Positions 59,901-64,000 of a stretch of DNA of 64,000 bases are shown here, in pieces. The first letter of the stretch is position 1. Each line of letters begins with the position of its first letter. The notes under the pieces are model-generated. The model saw only the letters and a list, made by a program, of their open reading frames with translations, had not been told where the DNA came from and ran no database searches. The position numbers were made by a program, and so were the translations under genes. Origin of the DNA: Henricia sp. BOLD:AAB3569 (Eukaryota > Echinodermata > Asteroidea > Spinulosida > Echinasteridae); the NCBI GenBank assembly GCA_037783545.1, contig JBBELK010001440.1, positions 62,001 through 126,000 of the forward strand, read 5' to 3'.

Positions 59901-61522
59901 GTGCTGCAATGCACATGCAAGCGTCCTGATTGGTCCAGCAGAGGCGACAAGATTTCTGTCGCTAGTCCCACCGCCAAATGGGGCCTTTTTCAACAGGGCC
60001 ACTGTACGCAGGAGTTAGGGAGTGCGTTAAAGGGGCACTGTTGCAAGAGGATGCTATAAGGACAGCAGCACATGATTGTAGGATATTCAAAGGAACGATC
60101 AAGGCCACGGAATTACTCCTTGCAAATGAATAGTCATGTACCTAAATGGTTCAGGAACTGTGCACCGTCAAAATTAATTCATCAAACCTTACTGATTGGG
60201 GCTTGATTTTTTTTAGTCTCCATCAGAATCTTTCCAAAAAGTTCCACTGCTCATGTAAATTATTTAGAGCAGTGTTGATGTTTCTGATTTACTAATAATT
60301 TCAAATATCTCCCCAAAATACCATCCATGGCAACAAAACAAAATAGGTATTGAAGTAAAAATTTTGAGAGTAATTTAACACCTAGATGACAAATAACACC
60401 ACCGAGAGGCAAATATGAGCACTTTGAATTAACACATCTTTTGTGGTTTTGAATTGAATTTTGTAACTTTACCACACAGCAATGGTACGCGCAGTTTGAC
60501 TTAAACTGTCCAATGGTATCACAGCTTTAAAAATAGCAAAGAGACCATGATTAGACAGTAAAAACATTTTAACCAAAATACAAGGAAAATGGTTTTCTGT
60601 TTCAGATAAAAGACATTTTTCAAAAATCCTGAATTTTGTTTCAAAAATCCCAGGTTAAGAAAATTCCATTTCATGGTTCTTAGTGGAAAATTATACAGTC
60701 CGTGTGTTTTGGGTGTGGCACCTCAAAAAATAAAAGGTTTTTTGGAATTGATATTAGAAACATAAAAGTTAATCGCTTTCAAATGAGACTTAAATGGGAA
60801 AATAAGTTTAGTTATCGAACAATTACTGTCAATATTTAAAATTATTTCGGACCGCCAATAATTAAAGTCATAGATTTGCCCAAGTCTGTCCCGTATCTGG
60901 TCTGCAGCGGGCCAAGCACAGCACGCTCTCCGTAGCGATGGCCTGTCCAATCTTGTTTCTTCTGTCTCAGAAAGTCTTCCGAGACAGACGAAAAGAGATT
61001 AGACATGCCACTACTAGTCTAGGAGGGCTCGCTGCATGCCGCGGGTCACAGTCCGTGATTCTTAGCAAATTCATTTTTTTTTCTGTGAACGAATTTTTAA
61101 AGCGTTACCTTTTTTAAACGAGAAAACATCTAACATTGAACTTTAGACATCGGCAACCCTGTGAAAAATGCCGTTTTGTATCATGGCTGTTTTTGCGCCT
61201 CATCTATAGACTCTTGGTATTTGGTCCGTCTTTAACGTCCCAAGAAAAAAATAGTGTTTTTACAAGTAGTCACTTATAAAAAAATCACTTATTTAAAACC
61301 AACAGTCATCAGTAACACTGTTCACCTACCTCAATATGTCCACCGATTAGGACACTAGTAGTTTCCACGAGACCGTGAACGATGCTCATCGCATGGAGGT
61401 ACGCCATACCGGCAGCGACTTGCGTTGCTATGGCGTGGACGTGGCTCTCTTGGATGCTGCGGGGGTGACTGTGGAGGAAGTCTCGAAGGGTGCCATGTTG
61501 ATAGTAAGATGTACAGATGAAT
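29846..61522 (-). CDS. Tyrosine-kinase-like pseudokinase with ~645-aa C-lobe insert, 5'-partial
   Basis: Four minus-strand exons join in phase: 61522-61330, 34768-34601, 33476-31302, 29947-29846 (2638 nt, 878 codons, stop TAG). The order reads as one kinase fold: hinge YYQHGTLRDFLHSH; helix E ATQVAAGMAYLH; catalytic loop VHGLVETTSVLI in place of HRDL..N; ANFS in place of DFG; VPDRLLFSGDVRSFALLLLE for APE-helix F; a Ser-rich, Tyr-poor insert; then LQALLP and LIGILESCWSKEP for the final helices. The catalytic Asp, the metal-binding Asn and the DFG Asp are all absent, so phosphotransfer is very unlikely and a scaffold role is inferred. The hinge and helix-F style is tyrosine-kinase-like. The N-lobe exons (glycine loop, Lys) are not in view and probably lie beyond 64000. 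I do not recognise the family. Confidence 0.82.
30280..30950 (-). mobile_element. SINE copy split by a TTAA MITE
   Basis: AAAGTGCCTTGCCCAAGGGT then GGGATGGATT before the MITE, and AAACCCATGACCTGC after it. Together they restore the reverse of a tRNA B-box and the SINE body seen at 3745-4060 and 55130-55462. Inside the last pseudokinase intron. Confidence 0.7.
30487..30922. mobile_element. TTAA MITE inserted in a SINE
   Basis: TTAA then AGGGAAATTACACCCAAGAA at left; TTCTTGGGTGTAATTCCCCT then TTAA at right. A second, inner inverted pair (AGGATGACGACAT-type, 30540-30670) gives a hairpin within the hairpin. Confidence 0.87.
31302..33476 (-). CDS. Pseudokinase giant exon: helix F, 645-aa disordered insert, C-lobe return
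   Basis: 2175 nt (725 codons) fully open, acceptor ATTTACAG, donor CAG|GTGAGT, phase 0 on both sides. Residues 1-29 give VPDRLLFSGDVRSFALLLLE and the end of helix F, keeping the structural Asp. Residues about 30-675 are Ser/Asn/Gln/Lys-rich and low in hydrophobics. They contain DSGISS (a DSG-hydrophobic-X-S phosphodegron pattern), PYFDMM (a YxxM pattern), a short His run (HHHH) and basic clusters such as IRKRAPRP. Residues about 676-725 return to hydrophobic helix with NFCQELQALLP and VLQWIDSLKDYDG. The length of the open frame, its exact phase fit and the kinase motifs at both edges argue that it is a real coding exon rather than retained intron. Confidence 0.85.
33477..34600. other. Pseudokinase intron between activation segment and giant exon
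   Basis: Contains the TTAA MITE at 33956-34384; the rest (33480-33955) shows nothing. Confidence 0.5.
33956..34384. mobile_element. TTAA MITE with CCCGCCGCACACG ends
   Basis: TTAAGCCCGCCGCACACGAG at left, CGCGTGCGGCGGGCTTTA at right. Inside are ATAGCTCTCGTGTGTGGGC and related words. 39733-40157 looks like a diverged relative (ends ...CGTGTGCAGCAGGCTTAA). Confidence 0.83.
34601..34768 (-). CDS. Pseudokinase exon: ANFS (DFG position) and activation segment
   Basis: 168 nt, phase 0 at both ends, acceptor AATTGCAG, donor GGA|GTAAGT. It starts TMAIKVVIANFSRATDLTRR, where KVVIANFS aligns with the KIADFG strand of active kinases (D to N, G to S). The rest is a polar activation-segment-like stretch with no paired tyrosines of the kind used for activation in Src- or insulin-receptor-type kinases. 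Confidence 0.78.
35314..35467. mobile_element. Short MITE with CGCCTTTCC ends
   Basis: TAAAGCCGCCTTTCCGGGTC at left, GGACCTAAGGAAAGGCGCCTTA at right (spaced pairing); 154 bp. The interior is palindromic around TCCGTCTTG / GATGAAAAGCGCATGACG. Confidence 0.75.
37146..37432. mobile_element. MITE family GGGTAATTCCC, copy 3, truncated
   Basis: Left end intact (AGGGTAATTCCCAAAATTAG); it stops around GAATTACCCTTAAA with the right half missing. Confidence 0.8.
37574..38024. mobile_element. MITE with CATATGGGTCTGTCCACAGT ends
   Basis: Ends at 37574-37612 and 37988-38024 are inverted copies of about 37 bp. A nested inverted pair (CAAATTTTCCTATTACG at 37755, complement at 37827) lies inside. A diverged second copy spans roughly 38520-38762. 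Confidence 0.83.
38402..38490. mobile_element. pogo/Tc1-type MITE, copy 2, truncated
   Basis: Starts CAGTAAACTCTCGTTATAAC behind a TA, with an internally duplicated GTTATAAAGCTC unit; the right end is missing. Confidence 0.75.
39130..39362 (-). repeat. Half copy of the foldback family
   Basis: Starts CCTTGTAGAAATTTCAACCAC, contains a (A)n run at 39215-39225 and ends GGGTCACTGCAAATAATGGG. Confidence 0.7.
39733..40157. mobile_element. Diverged TTAA MITE (TTTGCTGAGCAAACGG)
   Basis: GAGGTATTTTGCTGAGCAAA at left, inverted TTTGCTCAGCAAAATACCTC at right, then GCAGCAGGCTTAA. Repeated CAGCACTTGGCTCA words inside. Confidence 0.75.
40991..41466. repeat. AACCCGG-rich transposon-like element
   Basis: Many ACCCGGG / CCCGAG words in both orientations between TTTCCCACTACAA (41008) and TACTGGGAAAGG (41430). 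Probably a MITE of the same style as the GC-rich TTAA element at 25828; ends not defined. Confidence 0.5.
41674..41967 (-). CDS. Unassigned 97-codon open frame
   Basis: Reads as a Lys/Leu-rich helical peptide (DPKYLCHLPADLNKKF, then LKKFIEQFASALSERVRFIK) with no domain that I recognise. A donor-like GAGAG|GGTGAG and an acceptor-like TGCCAG occur inside. It could be an exon or transposon relic on the pseudokinase strand, but the kinase exons join without it. It may equally be chance. Confidence 0.18.
   Translation of the reverse strand: MYMSRNYEFDPKYLCHLPADLNKKFRSSKQGLKKFIEQFASALSERVRFIKALRKKSSICRFQLGLLQCQYIAEDGSGKRVLQPKASKECRIPLYIP
42386..42500. repeat. TTTACACTCAAAACG repeat
   Basis: Shares GTGTTTACACTCAAAACG and GCATTTACACTACACC with the inverted sequence at 46876-46994 (GTTTTGAGTGTAAACATGG, GTGTAGTGTAAATGC). 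Ends consistent with a MITE family. Confidence 0.65.
42510..42790 (+). repeat. Half copy of the foldback family
   Basis: Right-arm type: AAAGTGTTGATAGCAATG through TTTCTACAAGGCAGTTT. Confidence 0.7.
45250..46000. repeat. Five dispersed copies of an ACTGACGAACA motif
   Basis: TTTTTCCAATACTGACGAAC at about 45253, TTTTTCCCATACCGACGAAC at 45405, reverse GTTCATCAGTAT at 45608, CATACTGACGAACA at 45773 and reverse ATGTTCATCAGTATGGGAAA at 45975. The second and fifth form an inverted pair that could be the ends of one element of about 600 bp. Confidence 0.6.
46876..46994. repeat. TTTACACTCAAAACG repeat, inverted copy
   Basis: Reverse partner of 42386-42500, running from AGGCGGGTTGAAACC to GTGTAAACATGG. 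46505-46700 carries further related words (CACCTTTGCCG, AAAAAGGCGGGTT). Confidence 0.65.
47961..48129. mobile_element. MITE with GGGGCCGTCCATAAAGT ends
   Basis: GGGGCCGTCCATAAAGTTTG at left and TACTTTATGGATGGCCCC at right, 169 bp, with a (CCCCT)n tract near 48080. The GGGGCCGTCCATAAAGT terminus is one I associate with widespread invertebrate MITEs. Confidence 0.85.
48141..48267. mobile_element. Short MITE with TTTCACGAAGTGCTACG ends
   Basis: TTTCACGAAGTGCTACGATCC-type left end, inverted GGATCGTACGTAGCGCTTCG at right; about 127 bp, abutting the previous MITE. Confidence 0.7.
48344..48704. mobile_element. Foldback element with ~150-bp arms
   Basis: The left arm (48344-48495) and right arm (48556-48704) are inverted copies: CAAATTTACACTTC, GTAATGCTTCACGTA, CAAGTTGTTTGATTT and GTGTAATTCCTGAAAAA recur in complement. 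Loop about 60 bp. No ORF. Confidence 0.88.
49491..50068 (+). mobile_element. 590-bp element without inverted ends, copy 1
   Basis: Same sequence as 59463-60052 (for example CACGCAAATCTGTGGAGTGA, GAGGCGACAAGATTTCTGTC, GTACGCAGGAGTTAGGGAGT). Flanked by CAGTATGTT on both sides (before 49491 and after 50068), a target duplication of about 9-10 bp. No significant ORF. Confidence 0.82.
50084..50711. mobile_element. MITE with TGTTTACA and GAGCTCGGGATC ends
   Basis: CTGTTTACAATTGATCC and several CCGAGCTCGGGATC boxes at left, inverted TCCCGAGCTCGGGACC and AGTGTAAACATGG at right. It begins about 15 bp after the 590-bp element. Confidence 0.72.
51139..51558 (+). mobile_element. 420-bp MITE with GAGCGTGATCC ends, copy 1
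   Basis: GAGCGTGATCCCAATTCCGT at left, TTTTGGATCACGCTC at right, with a CCCTCACGTGAGGG palindrome just inside the left end. Inverted relative to the copy at 52967-53404. Confidence 0.88.
51777..51914. mobile_element. AGGCTCGTCA hairpin MITE, short copy 1
   Basis: TTAA at 51777-51780 and 51911-51914. AGGCAGAGGCTCCTCAGCAA at left, inverted GCATTGCCAACGAGCCTTGCCT at right (spaced pairing). The inner stem (TACGCAGCTCCATG / TATGGAGCTGTGTA) makes almost the whole 138 bp one hairpin. Confidence 0.88.
52390..52600. other. CpG-rich patch in the long intron
   Basis: Much higher GC and CpG than its surroundings (CGCGCGCGTAGTACCGCG, CGGCCGGCCG). It contains a 36-codon open frame from ATG at 52488 with no recognisable product. 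It could be a promoter/CpG island of an unseen transcript or the core of a GC-rich MITE; I cannot tell. Confidence 0.35.
52967..53404 (-). mobile_element. 420-bp MITE with GAGCGTGATCC ends, copy 2
   Basis: Full-length inverted partner of 51139-51558 across 1.4 kb; GAGCGTGATCCAAAACTGG at left, GGACGGAATTGGATTACGCTC at right. Confidence 0.88.
53455..53790. repeat. Cluster of palindromic TTCATTTGATGAAG-type motifs
   Basis: Variants of TTCATTYGAYGAA occur at least eight times (TTCATTTGATGAAG, TTCATTTGGTGAAG, TTCATTCGACGAA, TTTGTTTGACGAAG, CTTCATTCGAT, TCAAACGAAGCG). Reads as a degenerate short-palindrome array or the core of a MITE; no ORF of note. Confidence 0.6.
54545..54665. repeat. Dispersed repeat (AGTACAATGCTGCAATT)
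   Basis: Reverse copy of 57985-58060: both hold CATTGTACTGAAATGGCCAA and TGACAAACTGCCTTCTA in complement. Family not identified. Confidence 0.6.
55130..55462 (-). mobile_element. tRNA-headed SINE, family 1, full copy on minus strand
   Basis: (AAT)n at 55130-55149 is the tail; the head at 55385-55460 has GGGGCTCGAACCCCAACC (B-box complement) and CCCACTAGACCACAC (A-box complement). It matches 3745-4060 along its length. Confidence 0.88.
55912..56428. mobile_element. TTAA MITE with TTCGCCC minisatellite, copy 3
   Basis: TTAAAGATAGTATACATG at left, ACCAATCATG...CCTTTAAA at right. This copy has the longest central array (about 56055-56255). Confidence 0.88.
56550..57350 (+). other. Protein-like but unassigned stretch
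   Basis: Open on both strands for 80-150 codons (plus 56718-57182, minus 56558-56803). A CAG at 56650 is followed by ETNPSSHNPEWSCRDVNSPE then a stop. No consistent exon model could be built; it may be a degraded gene or retrocopy. Confidence 0.2.
57656..57872 (+). CDS. Candidate exon of an unrecognised extracellular-type protein
   Basis: A frame bounded by ATTCAG (acceptor-like) and CC|GTAAGG (good donor) encodes a Cys/aromatic-rich segment: SCDNLSCNLPVHGDENIYTA, QVYHCMCNRMETDIPNNVTL, AGMCFSWYFARNALYFNNYI. Five cysteines and an N-V-T sequon suggest a secreted or ectodomain fragment. It lies on the strand opposite to the pseudokinase, inside its intron. A second candidate block is at about 58340-58420. 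I do not recognise the family. Confidence 0.35.
58340..58420 (+). CDS. Second candidate exon fragment
   Basis: VPFTILDDDGDGSGVQVSGF then KCTRRHSDEFTK ends at an AAG|GTACGC donor. No clean acceptor in the phase left by the 57656-57872 block, so the two cannot be joined directly. It may be unrelated or chance. Confidence 0.2.
58797..59213. mobile_element. Element with GCAATAGACTACTAAAG ends, carrying a nested MITE
   Basis: TATGCAATAGACTACTAAAG at left, CTTTAGTAATCTATTGCAT at right. Inside, 58968-59186 is a separate inverted-repeat unit (GGTCTTTCTATAAATTATGG / TTTATAAAAAGACC) related to the GGGTAATTCCC family by its TTTGGTGTCCC core. Confidence 0.7.
59463..60052 (+). mobile_element. 590-bp element without inverted ends, copy 2
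   Basis: Starts TCCTGAGATCTCAGGG and ends GTTGCAAGAGGAT. Perfect 12-bp flanking duplication GCTATAAGGACA at 59451-59462 and 60053-60064. About nine-tenths identical by eye to 49491-50068; no poly-A, no pol III boxes noticed, no ORF longer than 90 codons. Confidence 0.85.
60690..61220. repeat. Third copy of the LINE-flanking inverted-repeat family
   Basis: AGTTAATCGCTTTCAAATGA, CCGCCAATAATT, GATTTGCCCAAGTCTG in the order seen at 11485-11770, then a longer tail matching 9583-9720 (GACATCGGCAACC, GAATTTTTAAAGCG). It ends about 110 bp from the pseudokinase exon at 61330-61522. Confidence 0.65.
61330..61522 (-). CDS. Pseudokinase exon: hinge, helix E, degenerate catalytic loop
   Basis: 193 nt between the acceptor TATTTCCCAG and the donor GAG|GTAGGT, both on the minus strand. 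It enters with the last base of a split codon and ends in phase 0 after 64 full codons. It reads FICTSYYQHGTLRDFLHSH, then a long helix E, then IVHGLVETTSVLIGGHIE. His is kept, but Arg-Asp is Gly-Leu and the Asn position is Ser. Confidence 0.85.
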
Positions 61523-62164
61523 CTGGGAAATAGAAAGTAATTGAAACCAAATGTCATTCCATAAAGTGCCGACAATGTAAATAGGTCTTTTCATAAATTA
61601 GGGGTCCAAAAGTGTTACATTTTAGTGTCCCCTGTTACACCTAATATGTGCCATTTGCCATTGTACAAGTATCATTTAAATGGCCTTCAATTTTTTTTTT
61701 TTAATGAATTGTCTAATTTGTACTTAAAGGGCCCCTGAAATGCTCGACCATCGGTTGTCTACTTTATTGTTAAATATTATCTATTTATAATATAAAACAT
61801 GTTCCTTTGTGGAAAATGGTGCCCCAGTCCTAAAAAGTGTCTAATCTCAGATTTTAAGAAAACGCACCCCTGCGCTCGTTTCGTTGCTATGGCTTCAGCG
61901 GCCAAACAAGTGACGTACGTTTAGGAAAACAAAGCACAGTCGAGTTTAGTCTGGTTTCGGATACGTCGCGCCGCGGCCTCACTGACCGGGGCTGACTGGC
62001 TAATCCCCCATGCCATAGCAAGCTTCGCGGTCTCGTCGCTGCCACACACGGCATGCACATCGCGTGGATTCTACTAGCCGTGTGTGCACAGTACAACGAG
62101 TCTGTGAGCGCGAGCGAGTGGCTGGAAAGCACCGAAATAAATGTCGCTCACGTCCGTGGAAATC
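61523..62164. other. Between the pseudokinase exon and the P2X7-like copy
   Basis: 61590-61660 is a fragment of the TTTGGTGTCCC MITE relatives. 61870-62160 is GC- and CpG-richer and could be the promoter side of the P2X7-like gene copy. No upstream pseudokinase exon recognised. Confidence 0.45.
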
Positions 62165-63276
62165 ATGTCAAAAAGAAGTCGAACGGCAGATTATTTGCCG
62201 TCTTCATCCTCGGGAAAACGACGAGAGTGGAAACGGACCCCAATAGTTTAGATTCAGAAACTTCCGGATGAAATCGGCGGCGATTTCGAGTTACATGTAG
62301 GTGCCCGCCCGTACATGCATGTTCGAGCCGGTAAGAAATTATGACACGGACGATCTTCAAGCGGAGACGAAGATCAAGAAAATCGCCTCGAAAACAACAA
62401 CTGGTAGGCCTACGAAATTGCATTATTCTTTACTTGTTGGAGTCCAATTTACAAACACAAATTTTGGTGGTAAACGGTGAAAATGGACGTTAACAAATCG
62501 CCCCTTACTCGACAGACTCGCCACTGACTAACTCGCCCCAGCTAACTCGTAAAAAATTAGAAGCGGTGATAATACAGCTTTTTCACTTTTTAATTAAGCC
62601 AGTCTCATCATGTTTTGTACACATATTACGGTCAACCAGACAGGCTACCCATTTTGTTTCATGTACAATTAATACATGTACATGTATTCCAAAGGAAAGG
62701 TAACAACGTTTGCTTCATAATTTGTTTTATTATAGAAACCAAACACGTTTTCCACTTCTTACTAATGTAAATGCACCAGCAAAGTGTAAATTTAGTCTAA
62801 AAAAAACATTTGTCTGTGAATATTATAGGTGCACATGTGGACATTGCCAGGCAATGCCTACAGTTCAGGAAAGCCGGTGTTGCCAGGAAATTGGTGCTGT
62901 TCAGCAGATGACCGAGTCCTTCGTTCCTGCCATTGACTGCATCACCGATCATGCGGATTTTCAGCCTTCGTGCCTCAACAGAACTGTGCTGGATATTGCA
63001 TATACGGGCTACCGAGACCAGTATGGTGGACGTCGAAGAAATTATGTCCCAGAGAACCAGTAAAAATTTTAAAATATTTTGCATTTAGAAATTGTCTCGG
63101 AATATTAACTAGAACCACATGCACATTGTACAAACAATTAGAATGAAAAATTGCCAAACAGAATTTGTGCGCAGTCACATGTACATGTAGTGATTATGGA
63201 ACCAAATTATTTTGAAACTTACTGTAGATTTTACCTTTTTATTTTTTTTACAACAGGAAGTACCGCCATACTGGCG
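62165..63276 (+). pseudogene. P2X7 C-terminal-domain-like gene copy, broken
   Basis: Three exon-like blocks. Block 1 (62165-62403) starts MSKRSRTADYLPSSSSGKRR and keeps one frame to ...QENRLENNNW, but has TAG at 62249 and TGA at 62342. Block 2 (62829-63059) carries the zinc-cluster signature CTCGHCQAMPTVQESRCCQE, then CITDHADFQPSCLN and AYTGYRDQYG, as in the cytosolic ballast domain of P2X7. The splice W|CTCGHC is in phase. Block 3 starts at 63257 (QKYRHT, matching the YR-T motif before the final helix) and is cut after about five codons by a hairpin MITE. In invertebrates this domain commonly occurs without the channel as a multicopy family; no channel segments are seen here. Two stops plus the truncation make this copy a likely pseudogene. 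Confidence 0.78.
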
Positions 63277-63413
63277 AGCCTGTGTCTTTAAGGCAGAGGC
63301 TCGTCAGCAATGCACACACACGGGAAGTTCGTGCCACGAATAGCAGCTCCATGCTGTGTATTTCGTGGCACGAATTTGGTGCGCGAGCATTGCTGACGAG
63401 CCTGTGTCCTTAA
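63270..63413. mobile_element. AGGCTCGTCA hairpin MITE, short copy 2, in a P2X7-like exon
   Basis: AGGCAGAGGCTCGTCAGCAA at left, GCATTGCTGACGAGCCTGTG then CCTTAA at right; inner stem CAGCTCCATG. Preceded at 63270-63279 by an extra GCGAGCCTGTGTCTTTAA-type end, hinting at a tandem or rearranged insertion. ATACTGG occurs on both sides. Confidence 0.85.
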
Positions 63414-64000
63414 TACTGGGGTTTTTGTCAATGTATCATCCATCGAAATAATTTAAATAAAAATCATATTTTTCGTGCAGTTGGTGTTTTTTTCCTAATT
63501 TTGTATGGGTTAATACTAATAGCTACCCGTTAAATTATTTTAAATATATTATATATGCAAATTTTTTCATGACTGCTGAACATCATAGATTTTTAGTTCT
63601 CACTATAAACGGTAGTTATGACTGATTACGAGTATTTTATTTGAAGCATTGTAGATTCAACTTGAATTGGCTTGATATTACGTTTACAAGTAATGTCATT
63701 GTGCTAAGACAAATGAATTTTCCTAATGAGATGAAATAGGGTATGTCCGGGAATACATGTAGTTCAGTTTCATAAATAAAGTGTTCATTATGACTGGAAT
63801 TTTATGGACTATGGAGAAATCACTGAACATGAGTCAATCAAGATGCAAAACATTTACACTCATTCTAGGTGTTGACTGTGAATCACTAAACCCCGTTCAT
63901 GCACTTTAGCAATGGATGTTCTTTAGTCTTTATGACTACTAGTACTCCTTTGGAGCCAACACTGTTTGCCTTGAAACTGCTCGAAAGGCTGGCTATTAGG
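63414..64000. other. Right edge, AT-rich
   Basis: 63898-63920 matches the GCACTTTAGCAATGGATGTT element. Nothing else supported; a pseudokinase N-lobe exon is not evident here. Confidence 0.45.

Larger units (their letters stand above)
34769..61329. other. 26.6-kb pseudokinase intron, transposon-filled
   Basis: Separates the catalytic-loop exon from the ANFS exon. It holds the elements listed individually below plus AT-rich stretches (43000-45200, 54700-55100) in which I see nothing. The flanking exons join in phase 0, so no missing exon is required. Possible unrelated coding fragments are noted at 41674-41967 and 57656-58420. Confidence 0.6.

Noticed and set aside
49491..60052. The two 590-bp direct repeats as LTRs of one retrotransposon
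   Set aside because: Each copy has its own different target duplication, there is no TG...CA terminus, and no gag/pol sequence lies in the 9.4 kb between them.
63900..64000. Minus-strand GSKGVLVVIKT resembling a kinase beta-2/beta-3 strand
   Set aside because: It runs straight into a dispersed repeat, lacks a donor at the right place and would need to jump the P2X7-like copy; too short to support as the missing N-lobe exon.
1..64000. CRISPR arrays, bacterial operons, integrons, phage modules
   Set aside because: Spliced genes, SINEs and MITEs show a eukaryotic nuclear sequence; no regularly spaced direct repeats were seen.

Overview
This window is nuclear DNA from an animal. It is intron-rich and AT-leaning, with canonical GT-AG exons and very dense short interspersed elements. 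A BTBD9 protein that stays close to the vertebrate one along its whole length, a P2X7-C-terminus-like multicopy gene, several tRNA-headed SINEs and pervasive ACATGTACATGT-type sequence suggest a marine invertebrate deuterostome (echinoderm-like; a cephalochordate or hemichordate cannot be excluded). The species assignment is inference.

Layout. (1) 1498-16484, plus strand: a complete BTBD9 gene, ten coding exons whose phases all join, giving 604 aa (BTB, BACK, then two discoidin-like repeats). Its introns are full of MITEs, SINE pieces and an antisense LINE reverse-transcriptase remnant. (2) 16485-29845: intergenic and repeat-filled, starting with a long foldback element directly behind the BTBD9 stop. 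(3) 29846-61522, minus strand: the 3' four exons of a tyrosine-kinase-like pseudokinase gene convergent with BTBD9. The exons join in phase and run from the kinase hinge to the stop codon. HRD and DFG are both destroyed, and a disordered Ser-rich insert of about 645 residues, carried on one 2,175-nt exon, splits the C-lobe between helix F and the last helices. The N-lobe exons are not seen. The intron between the first two exons seen is 26.6 kb and holds most of the transposon load. (4) 62165-63276, plus strand: a P2X7-C-terminal-like (CxCGxC zinc-site) gene copy, broken by two in-frame stops and by a hairpin MITE in its third exon.

Mobile elements. At least a dozen MITE/foldback families can be defined from their inverted ends; many sit at TTAA (piggyBac/Kolobok-like target preference), others at TA (pogo/Tc1-like). 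A 590-bp family has two copies with their own 9-12 bp target duplications and no visible terminal inverted repeats. Several nested insertions give relative ages.

The genes are not an operon-like system: BTBD9 and the pseudokinase are independent convergent genes. The least familiar item is the pseudokinase with its large C-lobe insert. All calls come from reading the sequence; no database search was possible.
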